Below, piece after piece: positions 24,481 to 33,066 of a stretch of 64,000 bases of DNA; position 1 is the first letter of the stretch, and every line of letters begins with the position of its first letter. Position numbers and translations under genes: made by a program. The notes below the pieces were generated by a model. The model was not told the DNA's origin. It did no database searches and worked only from the letters and a program-made list of their open reading frames with translations. Source of the stretch: DATKZM01 sp035527975 (GTDB lineage Bacteria; Pseudomonadota; Alphaproteobacteria; JAPULJ01); NCBI GenBank assembly GCA_035527975.1, contig DATKZM010000034.1, positions 1-64,000 on the forward strand. Direction: 5' to 3'.

Positions 24481-25725
24481 ATGCCGCTGGCCCTCGACAT
24501 CGCGCTCACACACCTTCTCACCCGCAAGCGTCAGACGGCGGTTTCGATGCTCGGCGTTGCCATGGGGGTTGGCTTCGCCATCGCCATGGCCGGAATGATG
24601 GAAGGCTTCCAAAACTACTTCGTTTCCAAGGTCATCGACGTGACCCCGCACATCACCATGAAGGATGAATTCCGCAATCCGCCGGCCCAACCTGCGGCCA
24701 TGCGTTTCGGCCACGGCGCCTTGGCACTGCACGGTCTGCGTCCGCGCGACGAGCTGCGCGGCATCAGGCGCGCCCAGAGCATCGTAAGCTCGCTCGCCCG
24801 GCGCGACGGGCTGGCAATCGCGCCATCGCTCGAAGGCCAGGTCTTCCTTCGCTACGGCTCCAAGGATGTCGGCGCCAGCTTGATCGGCATCGAGCCCGAC
24901 CGCCAGCGGCTGGTGAGCAATCTCGAGAATGACCTGACCGTCGGCTCGCTCGACGCGCTGAAAACCTCGGCGAACGGCCTCATCATCGGCTACGACCTTG
25001 CGCGCAAACTCGGCGTCAAGATGCGCGACACGGTCACCGCGGTCTCGCCCGCCGGCGTCATCCTGAAGATGAAGATTGTCGGTATCTTCCGCACCGGCCT
25101 CATCAACCTCGACGGCGGCGTTGCTTACGCCTTGCTGAAGAAAGTCCAGGTACTGCAGAAACGCATCAACGTCGTGAACCAGATCACCATGCGCCTGAAG
25201 GATCCCGACGCCGCGGGTAAAGTCGCCGCCGCGATAGAGCGGCGTTTCCGCTACCGCACCGAATCTTGGCAGGAGGCAAATGAGGGCGTGCTCGGTGTCT
25301 TCGTGATCCAGCACGCCATCATGTACGCCACCACCGGCGCCATTCTCGTGGTCGCCTGTTTCGGCATCTTCAACGTCATCTCCACCATCATCTTCGAGAA
25401 GACCCGCGATATCGCCATCCTCAAATCCATGGGCTTTGAGGAAAGCGACATCCGCTCGATCTTCCTGATCGAAGGCCTGGCTGTCGGTATTCTCGGCAGC
25501 TTGCTCGGCTGGGCGCTCGGCTACGGCCTACTGCAGTTGCTGGGGAGCGTGAAGTTCAATGTCGAAAGCTTTGTGAAACTGGAAGGTTTCGTCCTGCATT
25601 CCACTTGGGTTCATTATGCCATCGGCACCGTCGCGGCGATGGCATCGGCGGCCTTCGCGGCCTACCTGCCGGCCCGCAAGGCAGCACGACTGCGTCCGGT
25701 CGATATCATCCGCGGTGCAGCGTGA
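24481..25725 (+). CDS. MacB/LolC-type ABC permease (FtsX family)
   Basis: Inner-membrane subunit of an efflux or lipoprotein-release type ABC system. It has an N-terminal transmembrane helix (residues about 18-40), a large periplasmic MacB-like domain (residues about 45-270) and three C-terminal helices forming the FtsX domain. That domain includes FGIFNVISTIIFEKTRDIAILKSMGFEESDIRSIF and the ending YLPARKAARLRPVDIIRGA. Unlike MacB, the ATPase is a separate gene just downstream. With the MacA-like partner upstream this is probably an exporter; cargo unknown. Confidence 0.9.
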   Translation: MPLALDIALTHLLTRKRQTAVSMLGVAMGVGFAIAMAGMMEGFQNYFVSKVIDVTPHITMKDEFRNPPAQPAAMRFGHGALALHGLRPRDELRGIRRAQSIVSSLARRDGLAIAPSLEGQVFLRYGSKDVGASLIGIEPDRQRLVSNLENDLTVGSLDALKTSANGLIIGYDLARKLGVKMRDTVTAVSPAGVILKMKIVGIFRTGLINLDGGVAYALLKKVQVLQKRINVVNQITMRLKDPDAAGKVAAAIERRFRYRTESWQEANEGVLGVFVIQHAIMYATTGAILVVACFGIFNVISTIIFEKTRDIAILKSMGFEESDIRSIFLIEGLAVGILGSLLGWALGYGLLQLLGSVKFNVESFVKLEGFVLHSTWVHYAIGTVAAMASAAFAAYLPARKAARLRPVDIIRGAA

Positions 25726-25753
25726 GCGCGGCATGAGCGTCGGAGCCACAGCC

Positions 25754-26494
25754 ATGACCACGCCCGTCCTCGAGACGCGCGGGGTCACCCGCGTGTTGCC
25801 GGGCGTCATCCCGGTAACGCTGGTGCGCGACGTCAATCTCGCGATCGGGCAGGGCGAGTTCGTCTCGATCGTAGGCCCGTCCGGGTCGGGCAAGTCATCG
25901 CTGCTCTATCTGCTCGGCCTGCTCGACGTGCCGAGCGAGGGCGAGCTCTACCTTCAAGGCCGGGATACCAGCACGCTCGACGAGCATGAGCTTGCCCATC
26001 TGCGCCTGGAAAAGCTGGGCTTCGTTTTCCAGTTCCACTTCCTGTTGCCCGAGTTCGACGCGCTGACGAACATCATGGTGCCGATGCGCCGGCTCGGGAA
26101 GATGAACCATCGGGCCATGCGCGAGCGCGCCCGCGGCCTTCTCGCCGATTTCGGCCTTGAGGACGCGGCCGACAAGCGGCCGGGCCAGCTTTCCGGCGGC
26201 ATGCGCCAGCGCGTCGCCGTCGCGCGCGCGCTCGCCAACGACCCGCTGGTCATCCTGGCCGACGAGCCGACCGGCAATCTCGATCAGAAGAGCGGCCGCA
26301 ATGTCTTCGACATCTTCGAAGGCCTCGTGGACACGATGGGAACCACCGTCATCGCAGTCACACATGACGAGCATTTATCCGCCTTGACACAACGCCGTAT
26401 CACCATCGTCGACGGCGTAATCGACGCCGATCACAAAGTTAACTCCGGGCCGGCGCGCCCCGGTGAACCGCCCCGGCCGGAGCTTGAAATCTAA
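25754..26494 (+). CDS. ABC transporter ATPase (MacB/LolD type)
   Basis: ATPase of the three-gene efflux set. It has Walker A GPSGSGKSS, the Q-loop region FVFQFHFLLPEFDALTNIMVP characteristic of LolD/MacB, signature LSGGMRQRVAVARAL, Walker B VILADEPTGNLD and the H-loop VTHDEH. ATG 25754 follows GGAG at 8 bases; ATG 25733 is an alternative giving 7 more residues. The longer frame starting inside the permease is out of phase with it and not real. It is the last gene of the set. Confidence 0.9.
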   Translation: MTTPVLETRGVTRVLPGVIPVTLVRDVNLAIGQGEFVSIVGPSGSGKSSLLYLLGLLDVPSEGELYLQGRDTSTLDEHELAHLRLEKLGFVFQFHFLLPEFDALTNIMVPMRRLGKMNHRAMRERARGLLADFGLEDAADKRPGQLSGGMRQRVAVARALANDPLVILADEPTGNLDQKSGRNVFDIFEGLVDTMGTTVIAVTHDEHLSALTQRRITIVDGVIDADHKVNSGPARPGEPPRPELEI

Positions 26495-26644
26495 AAATAG
26501 CTTGCGAATTCCACTTGCCAATTTTGCGAAAACGACCAATTGTGTCGCGCGGGTTACAAGTGACCCTGGCATGCCCTCGCAAGCGGCCTTTAGCCTAGCC
26601 GAGACGATACCAGTAGTTGTGGCCTGTTTAAGTGCGTTGCGGTG

Positions 26645-26660
26645 ACCGTCCCAGGACGGT
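26645..26660 (+). promoter_or_regulatory. Leader hairpin upstream of the cold-shock gene
   Basis: ACCGTCC (26645-26651) and GGACGGT (26654-26660) are exact complements separated by two bases, 33 bases upstream of the cold-shock ATG and 21 bases upstream of AAAGGAG. It falls in a gene-free leader of about 200 bases, in keeping with structured 5' leaders of cold-shock mRNAs. Confidence 0.5.
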
Positions 26661-26692
26661 TCCCGCATAGTGATTGTGTGAAAGGAGTTGCC

Positions 26693-26902
26693 ATGTCTGC
26701 TGGCACCGTGAAGTGGTTCAATCCCGTCAAGGGCTATGGGTTCATCGAGCCGGAGGATGGCGGCAAGGATGTGTTCGTGCACATCTCCGCCGTTCAGCGC
26801 GCTGGCATGGAGACCTTGCGCGAAGGCCAGAAGATCCAGTTCGAGATCGTCCCGGGCCGGGACGGCAAGACGTCGGCGGACAACCTGGTCGCCCAGGACT
26901 AG
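26693..26902 (+). CDS. Cold-shock domain protein (CspA family)
   Basis: Single OB-fold cold-shock domain that binds single-stranded RNA/DNA. Both RNA-binding motifs are present: KGYGFIEPEDG (RNP1) and DVFVHISAV (RNP2). At 69 residues it has standard length. ATG 26693 lies 6 bases after a strong AAAGGAG ribosome site; the longer in-frame reading lacks CSD character. It stands alone with a 200-base leader and a G+C-rich hairpin after the stop, a typical monocistronic arrangement. Which growth condition induces it is not visible. Confidence 0.95.
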   Translation: MSAGTVKWFNPVKGYGFIEPEDGGKDVFVHISAVQRAGMETLREGQKIQFEIVPGRDGKTSADNLVAQD

Positions 26903-26910
26903 TTGACCCG

Positions 26911-26938
26911 CCCGGCCCCGCGGGAACGCGGGGCCGGG
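26911..26938 (+). terminator. Hairpin downstream of the cold-shock gene, terminator-like
   Basis: CCCGGCCCCGCG (26911-26922) pairs perfectly with CGCGGGGCCGGG (26927-26938) around a GGAA loop, 8 bases after the stop codon. There is no U tract, so termination or 3'-end protection is likely but not certain. Confidence 0.6.
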
Positions 26939-27089
26939 CGCACCGGCTACACGCCGCGGCCTCGCGCGGCATTTCTGTTTCAGAGCCGCGGCGCTCGCGG
27001 GCGCCGCGTTCTTTGTCGTTTTCTAGCGATGATCGCGCCAAGCGCGGCCGCGGGAATCCAAATTCCAAACCGAAGGAGCAGGCGCATAG

Positions 27090-27299
27090 ATGGCACGCAA
27101 GCCCAACTATAGTTTCGAGAAACGCGAACGCGAGCGCGCAAAGGCCGCCAAGAAGGCTGCGCGCGCCGCCGCCAAGGCGGAAAAGGCCGATGCCCGCAAG
27201 GGAGGTCCGGAGGGCGCAGAGGGCGCGGAGGGCGCAGAGGGCGCGGAGGCAGTCGAAAATGCCGATGCGTCGGAGACGGAGCGCTCGCCCGGGGAATAA
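27090..27299 (+). CDS. Small basic conserved protein, MARKPNYSFEKRERER family
   Basis: Short hypothetical protein whose N-terminal 40 residues (MARKPNYSFEKRERERAKAA then Lys/Ala-rich helix) match a small-protein family common in alphaproteobacteria, function unknown. The C-terminal half is acidic and carries four GAE-type repeats encoded by a 9-base DNA repeat (27210-27248). Charge is strongly split: basic helix first, acidic tail second, which suggests a nucleic-acid- or ribosome-associated role, but that is inference. It is 187 bases after the cold-shock gene on the same strand. Confidence 0.7.
   Translation: MARKPNYSFEKRERERAKAAKKAARAAAKAEKADARKGGPEGAEGAEGAEGAEAVENADASETERSPGE
27210..27248. 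repeat. 9-bp in-frame tandem repeat
   Basis: Four consecutive GAGGGCGCR units plus GAG lie inside the small basic protein gene and encode EGAEGAEGAEGAE. Units differ only by A/G at the last base, alternating, a pattern expected from recent slippage of an 18-base dimer. Confidence 0.85.
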
Positions 27300-27429
27300 T
27301 ACCCACTTCTCAAAGCGGGTTCATGCACGGACATCCGGCCGGCCTATGGGCGGACCTGGAGCCCTAATCAGAAAAAATTGAACGCCAATCCGGAACCGGC
27401 CCGCACGGTGCGAGGCAGGTCGGTTTCGC

Positions 27430-28431
27430 TCAGCCCAGCTTGCCCATCGCCACGGCGGTATCCGACATCCGGTTGGAAAAGCCCCACTCGTTATCGTACC
27501 AGGAGAGCACGCGGCAGAAGCTGCCGTCGACCACCTGGGTCTGGGTCGCATCGAAGGTCGAGCTGGCCGGGTTGTGGTTGAAGTCGGTGGAAACCAACGG
27601 CGCGTTATTGACCTCCAGAATGCCTTTGAGCCGGCCGCCGGTCGCCTGATTGATGGCGCCGTTGATCTCCTCGACCGAGGTGTCGCGAGGCGTGTTGAAC
27701 TTAAAGTCGATCACCGAGACATTGGGCGTCGGCACCCGGATCGAGGTGCCGTCGAGCTTGCCGTTGAGCTCGGGTAGCACCAGGCCGACGGCGCGCGCCG
27801 CGCCGGTCGAGGTCGGGATCATCGACATCGCCGCCGCCCGCGCCCGCCGCAGATCGCCGTGCAGCGTATCCAACACGGGCTGGTCGCCCGTATAGGCGTG
27901 GATCGTGGTCATGAAGCCGCGCTCGATACCGATCGCCTGGTTAAGCACATGCGCCACCGGGGCCAAACAGTTCGTCGTGCAGGACGCGTTTGAGACCACC
28001 GTGTGGCCGGCTTCGAGCTTGTCGTCGTTGACGCCGTAGACGACCGTGATGTCGGCGCCGCTCGCCGGCGCGGAGACCAGCACGCGCTTGGCGCCCTGCC
28101 CCAGATGGACGCCCGCCTTTTCCTTGGAAGCGAAAATGCCGGTGCATTCCAGCACCACGTCGACACCCGACCAGTCGAGCTTCGAAGGGTCGCGCTCCGC
28201 CGACACGCGGATCTTGCCTTTGCCGGCATCGAGCCAGTCATCGCCGGTCTTCACCTCGCCCGGCAATGTGCCGTGGACGCTGTCGTATTTCAGCAGATGC
28301 GCGTTCGTTTCCACGGAGCCGAGATCATTGATCGCAACGAACTCGATGTCGTCGCGCTTGGCCTCCAGCGCCGCCCGCAGGATAAGCCGGCCGATCCGCC
28401 CAAACCCGTTGATTGCAACCCGTACTGCCAT
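27430..28431 (-). CDS. gap: Glyceraldehyde-3-phosphate dehydrogenase, type I
   Basis: Oxidative phosphorylation of glyceraldehyde-3-phosphate. It shows the NAD-binding N-terminus VAINGFGRIGR, catalytic Cys C151 in SNASCTTNCLAP, the histidine in TTIHAYTGDQ and the phosphate-binding MSMIPTSTGAARAVGLVLPEL. The INDLGSVETN segment after the second strand, with Asp, favours NAD over NADP. It is full length (333 aa). It follows tkt by 39 bases on the same strand, a conserved tkt-gap pair. The pgk and class II fba genes that often follow are absent here. Confidence 0.97.
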   Translation of the reverse strand: MAVRVAINGFGRIGRLILRAALEAKRDDIEFVAINDLGSVETNAHLLKYDSVHGTLPGEVKTGDDWLDAGKGKIRVSAERDPSKLDWSGVDVVLECTGIFASKEKAGVHLGQGAKRVLVSAPASGADITVVYGVNDDKLEAGHTVVSNASCTTNCLAPVAHVLNQAIGIERGFMTTIHAYTGDQPVLDTLHGDLRRARAAAMSMIPTSTGAARAVGLVLPELNGKLDGTSIRVPTPNVSVIDFKFNTPRDTSVEEINGAINQATGGRLKGILEVNNAPLVSTDFNHNPASSTFDATQTQVVDGSFCRVLSWYDNEWGFSNRMSDTAVAMGKLG

Positions 28432-28470
28432 CTTGTCGAACCTCCGTTCTTAACACCGTTGCGGCGTGTG

Positions 28471-30507
28471 TCAGCCGAGCCGCTCCTTCGCCGCCGCGAC
28501 AACCGCCTCCGCCGTAATCCCAAAATGCTCATAGAGTTCGTCCGCCGGCGCCGAGGCGCCAAAAGACTTCATGCCGACGAAGGCGCCGTTTGCGCCGATC
28601 CAGCGCTCCCAGCCGAACCCGATCGCTGCCTCGACCGCGACCCGCACGCCGCCCGCCGCGCCCAGAACCGCGGCCTGGTAAGCCTCATCCTGCGCCTCGA
28701 ACAGGTCCCAGCACGGCATCGAAATTACCGCCGTCGCCACGCCTTCGGCCTGCAGCGCCTGGCGCGCCTGCATGGCGATTTCGACCTCCGAGCCGGTGGC
28801 TATCAAGGTCACCGCGCGCGCACCCTCGGCCTCGGCCAGCACATATGCCCCGCGGGCGCAGCGGTTTTCCTCGGTGTAGGCGTCGCGCTGCTCGGGCAGG
28901 CCCTGGCGCGTCAACGCCAGCACCGAGGGGGTGCCGGTATTCTCCAGCGCCAATGCCCAGCACTCTGCCGTCTCGCTGGCATCGGCCGGGCGGAAGACGT
29001 TGAGATTGGGGATCGCGCGCAAGGCCGCCAGATGCTCCACCGGCTGATGCGTCGGTCCGTCCTCGCCAAGCCCAATCGAATCATGCGTCATCACGTAGAC
29101 GACACGCAGCCCCATGAGCGCGGAAAGCCGTATCGATGGGCGCGCATAGTCGGTGAAGACAAGAAACGTCCCGCCATACGGCACCACGCCTTTGTGCAGC
29201 GCCAGCCCGTTCATCACCGCGGCCATCGCGTGTTCGCGCACGCCGTAATAAACGTAGGCCGGCAGCGGAAACGAGCCTGGCGTCACCACGGCCTCGGAAC
29301 TCGCCTTGGTGTTGTTGGACCCGGTGAGGTCAGCCGAGCCGCCGACAAGCTCCGGCATCACCGCCGCAAGCGCATCGAGGGTCTTACCCGAGGATATCCG
29401 CGTTGCCTGCTTTGGCTTGTCGCCAGCGGCCGCACGCTTCACCGCCGCGATGGCCTCGCCGAATTCCTCCGGCAGCCGGCCGGACAGCAGTCGCTCGAAT
29501 TCGCCGCGCGTCTCGTCGTCCAACGCGGCTATGCGCGACTGCCAATTTGCCCGCGCCCGGGCGCCGCGCCCGCCCGCCGCACGCCAGGCGGCGAGGATAT
29601 CGCCAGGCACCTCGAATGGCGCATGAGGCCAGCCGAGGGCTGAGCGTGTTCCGGCAATCTCGTCGGCGCCCAGCGGGCTGCCATGGGCGCCCGATGTCCC
29701 CGCTTTTGTTGGCGCGCCGTAAGCGATCGTCGTCCGGCAGGCGATCAACGAGGGAGCGTCTTCCGTCTTCGCCGCCGCGATCGCCTGGTCGACGGCCTCC
29801 GGATCGTGCCCGTCGACTGCGCGCACCGCCCAGCCGCAGGCGGCAAAGCGCGCCAATTGGTCGTCGGTGACGGAAAGATCGGTCGGCCCATCGATCGAGA
29901 TCGAATTGTCGTCGAATAGCACGACCAGACGATCGAGCTTCAAATGACCGGCCAGCGAAATCGCCTCGTGGCTGATGCCTTCCATCAGGCAGCCGTCGCC
30001 GGCAATGACGTAAGTATGGTGGTCGACCGCCGCGGCCCCGAAACGCTCGGCGAGCAGCCGCTCAGCCAGCGCCATGCCGACGGCGTTGGCAAGCCCCTGG
30101 CCCAGGGGCCCGGTCGTGGTCTCGATGCCGGACGCATGGCCGTATTCGGGATGGCCCGCGGTGCGTGCGCCAAGTTGGCGGAAATCACGTAACTGCTCCA
30201 GCGTCATATCCTCGTAGCCGGTCAGATACAAAAGCGCATAGAGCAACATCGAGCCATGCCCGGCCGACAGCACGAAGCGGTCGCGATCAGGCCAGTCGGG
30301 ATGGGATGGGTCGAAATTCAGATGGCGCGTGAACAGCACCGTGGCGACATCGGCCATGCCCATCGGCATACCCGGATGGCCGGATTTGGCGGCCTCCACG
30401 GCGTCCATGGCGAGCGCACGGATCGCGTTCGCCAATTGGGCATGCGGAACAGCTGCGGCATCGCCGGCGGGCGCATGCGGCTTACTGACGGGATTTGCGG
30501 CTTCCAT
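28471..30507 (-). CDS. tkt: Transketolase
   Basis: Thiamine-diphosphate enzyme transferring two-carbon ketol units in the pentose-phosphate pathway. Motifs are SGHPGMPMGMAD near the N-terminus, the ThDP/Mg site GDGCLMEGISHEA ... DDNSISIDG, the pyrimidine-domain glutamate in YYGVREHAMAAVMNG, and SIGLGEDGPTHQPVEHLAALR. The C-terminal domain (SVLALTRQGLP; GVRVAVEAAIGFGWERW) is intact, giving 678 residues. It uses ThDP, linking it to the thiE and thiD genes in the window. It heads the tkt-gap unit. Confidence 0.97.
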   Translation of the reverse strand: MEAANPVSKPHAPAGDAAAVPHAQLANAIRALAMDAVEAAKSGHPGMPMGMADVATVLFTRHLNFDPSHPDWPDRDRFVLSAGHGSMLLYALLYLTGYEDMTLEQLRDFRQLGARTAGHPEYGHASGIETTTGPLGQGLANAVGMALAERLLAERFGAAAVDHHTYVIAGDGCLMEGISHEAISLAGHLKLDRLVVLFDDNSISIDGPTDLSVTDDQLARFAACGWAVRAVDGHDPEAVDQAIAAAKTEDAPSLIACRTTIAYGAPTKAGTSGAHGSPLGADEIAGTRSALGWPHAPFEVPGDILAAWRAAGGRGARARANWQSRIAALDDETRGEFERLLSGRLPEEFGEAIAAVKRAAAGDKPKQATRISSGKTLDALAAVMPELVGGSADLTGSNNTKASSEAVVTPGSFPLPAYVYYGVREHAMAAVMNGLALHKGVVPYGGTFLVFTDYARPSIRLSALMGLRVVYVMTHDSIGLGEDGPTHQPVEHLAALRAIPNLNVFRPADASETAECWALALENTGTPSVLALTRQGLPEQRDAYTEENRCARGAYVLAEAEGARAVTLIATGSEVEIAMQARQALQAEGVATAVISMPCWDLFEAQDEAYQAAVLGAAGGVRVAVEAAIGFGWERWIGANGAFVGMKSFGASAPADELYEHFGITAEAVVAAAKERLG

Positions 30508-30809
30508 TAGGTCTCGCTTGGGGCGTCTCGTTCAGGCGGGGCGGAGCCGGCGCGCTTGATATTCTCGCGGCACAAGCGATGTCGCGGCCTTTGTCGCGAC
30601 ATCACCCGTGATGATCGCAGCGACCCTCCGATTTGATGGCGCCGAAGATGCCGGGGCCGGCCCCCAGGGTCAACGGTAAAGGGGGTCAACGGGATTCGGG
30701 GCGCAATTTAGCCGGCCAGGGAGCTCGGCCGGCGCCGGCGGATTGTCCGGCTGGCTGCTTTGGCGATACAGTCAGTTTCGGCCCGTTCAAGATATGCGGA
30801 GGCGGTCAT
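30508..30809. other. Gene-free divergent region between tkt and the DUF218 gene
   Basis: About 300 bases with no supported gene. It should hold the promoters of both divergent genes; no clear -35/-10 pair stands out. A short direct repeat GGTCAACGG occurs at about 30668 and 30685. An in-frame upstream extension of the DUF218 gene crosses it but is not protein-like. Confidence 0.5.
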
Positions 30810-31508
30810 TTGCGAATTCGGGTGCTCTTCGGCTGGAAGGCGCTCTTTCTGACCGCCATGGCCTGCATCGTCAGCGCCGGCGCGCTCGCAATCATCGACC
30901 GCCATGTCGGCAACCGCGCCGCGGGCCGTATGCATCTTGACGTTCGCAAGGTCCCGCCGCGCCCTGTCGCACTGCTGCTCGGCACCTCGAAATATGTCGC
31001 CCGCGGGAGACCGAACCTCTTCTACACGTTTCGGATCCGGGCCGCCGCACGCCTCTTCCACGCCGGCAAGGTCCGCGCCATCCTGGTGAGCGGCGACAAT
31101 TCGCGGCGCAGCTACAATGAGCCGGAGGCGATGAAGGGCGATCTGGTTGCGGCCGGCGTGCCGGCGAAATACATCACCCTCGATTTCGCCGGCCGCCGAA
31201 CTCTCGATTCGGTAGTGCGCGCCAAGGCGATCTTCGGCCAACCGGCCGTGGTAATCGTCTCGCAGCACTTTCACAGCGGCCGCGCGATCTACATCGCCGA
31301 CGCGCACGGCATCGACGCGGTCGCCTATCTCGCCCGCGGGGTGCGCGGCCGCTCGGGTCTACGCATCCGCTTGCGCGAAGTGCTGGCACGCACCCGCGCG
31401 TTCCTCGATGTGAACCTGCTGGACATGCGCCCACGCTTCGGTGGCAAACGCGAGACGGTGACCTTGAAGCCGCTTAAGACCGCACGGCCGAAAGCGGAAA
31501 GGAAGTAG
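30810..31508 (+). CDS. DUF218/SanA-YdcF family membrane-anchored protein
   Basis: Inner-membrane protein of the ElyC/SanA/YdcF (DUF218) family, implicated in envelope integrity and vancomycin sensitivity in enterobacteria. TTG 30810 is chosen because GGAGG sits 7 bases upstream; the protein then starts with a basic segment and one transmembrane helix (residues about 8-28). The family domain follows: PRPVALLLGTSKYVARGRPN, ARLFHAGKVRAILVSGDN, YNEPEAMKGDLVAAGVP, DFAGRRTLDSVVRAKAIF and VIVSQHFHSGRAIYIA. The C-terminus is basic. It is convergent with the cupin gene. Confidence 0.85.
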   Translation: MRIRVLFGWKALFLTAMACIVSAGALAIIDRHVGNRAAGRMHLDVRKVPPRPVALLLGTSKYVARGRPNLFYTFRIRAAARLFHAGKVRAILVSGDNSRRSYNEPEAMKGDLVAAGVPAKYITLDFAGRRTLDSVVRAKAIFGQPAVVIVSQHFHSGRAIYIADAHGIDAVAYLARGVRGRSGLRIRLREVLARTRAFLDVNLLDMRPRFGGKRETVTLKPLKTARPKAERK

Positions 31509-31519
31509 AAGCCGCTCCT

Positions 31520-32149
31520 CTACTCCTTGTCCGGATCCCGCGTCGCGCTCCACGACTTGGAGGTGCCCTGCACCATGTGGCGTACGTTCTCCAGGCCTTC
31601 GGGTTCCTCGAAGAAGAGCGTGCGCTTGGCCGCCATCTCGGTCATGTCCTGGGTCACGTACATGATGGTGTCTTCGTCGCCCGTCGCCTCGTGCTCGTGA
31701 TAGGACCAGGCTGGGCAGACGATCGTATCGCCCTTCTTGAAGGCGAACCGCGTGCCTTCGACCGTGGTGAAGCCGGTGCCCTGCAGATAGTGATATATGG
31801 CCACCGAGTTATGCCGATGATTGGGCACCACCTCGCCCGGATGGATAAGCTGAATGCCGATGAAGATGCCCGGCGAGGCGCCGGCCAGCTCGCCGTGATC
31901 CTCGTTGACCAGCGAAACGAAGCGCCGCTCGGCGTGGCGCAGCGGATCCTTGCCGAGCGCCTCCAGCGTTTCCATCATGTCCTCGCCCGACCACTTGGCC
32001 GGCCGCACATGGGTATGGCGCACACGCTGAAAATACTCGTCTGCGGTCACCACGCGGGCATTGTCGAAGCCCGGCTCGTTGCGGCCCTCGGACCCGGCGC
32101 CTGCCTCGGCCTCGGCCGCCGACTTAGTCTTGGTATCTGATTTTTCCAT
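31520..32149 (-). CDS. Single-domain cupin protein
   Basis: Metal-binding cupin of unknown reaction. The cupin motifs are PNHRHNSVAIYHYLQGTG (H111, H113) and FKKGDTIVCPAWSYHEHE (H151), the standard 3-His or 2-His pattern seen in gentisate-dioxygenase-like and related oxygenases; the motif-1 Glu is not obvious. The N-terminal 25 residues are low complexity. ATG 32149 follows GGAGG on the minus strand. It is divergent from the PqqC-like oxygenase gene, with only about 160 bases between starts, so shared control is likely. Function unassigned. Confidence 0.8.
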   Translation of the reverse strand: MEKSDTKTKSAAEAEAGAGSEGRNEPGFDNARVVTADEYFQRVRHTHVRPAKWSGEDMMETLEALGKDPLRHAERRFVSLVNEDHGELAGASPGIFIGIQLIHPGEVVPNHRHNSVAIYHYLQGTGFTTVEGTRFAFKKGDTIVCPAWSYHEHEATGDEDTIMYVTQDMTEMAAKRTLFFEEPEGLENVRHMVQGTSKSWSATRDPDKE

Positions 32150-32307
32150 CGTTTCCTCCCGCCGCTTTGCGTGCACGATTGGTGCATAGCCTAGCATGTC
32201 CATCCACGGCGCGGGAACGCCGCGGCCGTGCGGGGCGTGCATTCCCTTCTTGGCGACGGCCCGCCCGGCCCCTAATATCGGGAAAGAACCAAATCGGGGA
32301 GGACGTC

Positions 32308-33066
32308 ATGGCACCTGAAGGATCGAAGCCGGCCGGCAATCCGGTCGCCGAGCAGATCGTCGCCATCCGCGAGCTGTGGCACACCAAGAAGCACCCCTTC
32401 TTCCTCGCCATGACTGACGGCTCGCTTCCGCTGCGGGCGCTCGGCATTTACATGGCCAACCATTTCCGCTTCGTGGAATACGCCGTGCCCGGCATGGGGC
32501 TGCTTTATTTTCGCGCACCCAACGACGTGCGCCTGGCGCTGGTCGAGAACATGGCCGAGGAACATGGGCTGATGGCGATCCCCAAGGAAGGCCACGTGCC
32601 CCACGACCATTTCGACATGATCGTCGACTTCTGCCGGGCGGCTGGTTTGAGCGAGCAGGAGGTGCGGACGACCGAGATGACAGCCGCCTGGTGGGCCCGC
32701 GCGCTCTATTATCTCCACGTCCTGCGCGAAGAGCCGGTCGGTGTGGCGCTGGCGATGCAATCGACCCAGGAAGGCCAGCAGGTCGCGCTCAACAATGAGG
32801 TGACGATCCCCTCCTTCGAGAAGCATTACGGATTCACCCGCACCTCGCCGGAGATCGGCTTCTTCGTCGAGCATGCCGAGGCCGATCTGGAGCACAGCAC
32901 CCGGCAGCTCGATTTGGCCGCCAAATACTTGGACACACCGGCGCTGCGCGATCGCGCGCGGGAGATATGCGAGGTTGCGGTGCGCATGCGCTGGGCCTCG
33001 ATCACCGATCTCTACCGCTTGCATGTTCAGAATGAGGCCGAGATCCTGCCTGACGGCGTCGCCTGA
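32308..33066 (+). CDS. PqqC/TenA-like iron-containing redox enzyme
   Basis: All-helical heme-oxygenase-fold protein of the PqqC / CADD / diiron-oxidase group. Visible features are HTKKHPFFLAMTDGSLPLRA at the N-terminus, NHFRFVEYAVPG, ENMAEEHG (E80, E84, E85 and H86 as candidate metal or active-site residues), EGHVPHDHFDM, and SFEKHYGF with EHAEADLEHS. No pqqABDE genes are nearby, so PQQ synthesis is unlikely. ATG 32308 follows GGGGAGGA at good spacing. It pairs divergently with the cupin gene; a joint oxidative pathway is plausible but unproven. Confidence 0.8.
   Translation: MAPEGSKPAGNPVAEQIVAIRELWHTKKHPFFLAMTDGSLPLRALGIYMANHFRFVEYAVPGMGLLYFRAPNDVRLALVENMAEEHGLMAIPKEGHVPHDHFDMIVDFCRAAGLSEQEVRTTEMTAAWWARALYYLHVLREEPVGVALAMQSTQEGQQVALNNEVTIPSFEKHYGFTRTSPEIGFFVEHAEADLEHSTRQLDLAAKYLDTPALRDRAREICEVAVRMRWASITDLYRLHVQNEAEILPDGVA

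Noticed and set aside
32308..33066. pqqC of a PQQ biosynthesis operon
   Set aside because: No pqqA, B, D or E genes occur in the window; only the fold is shared.
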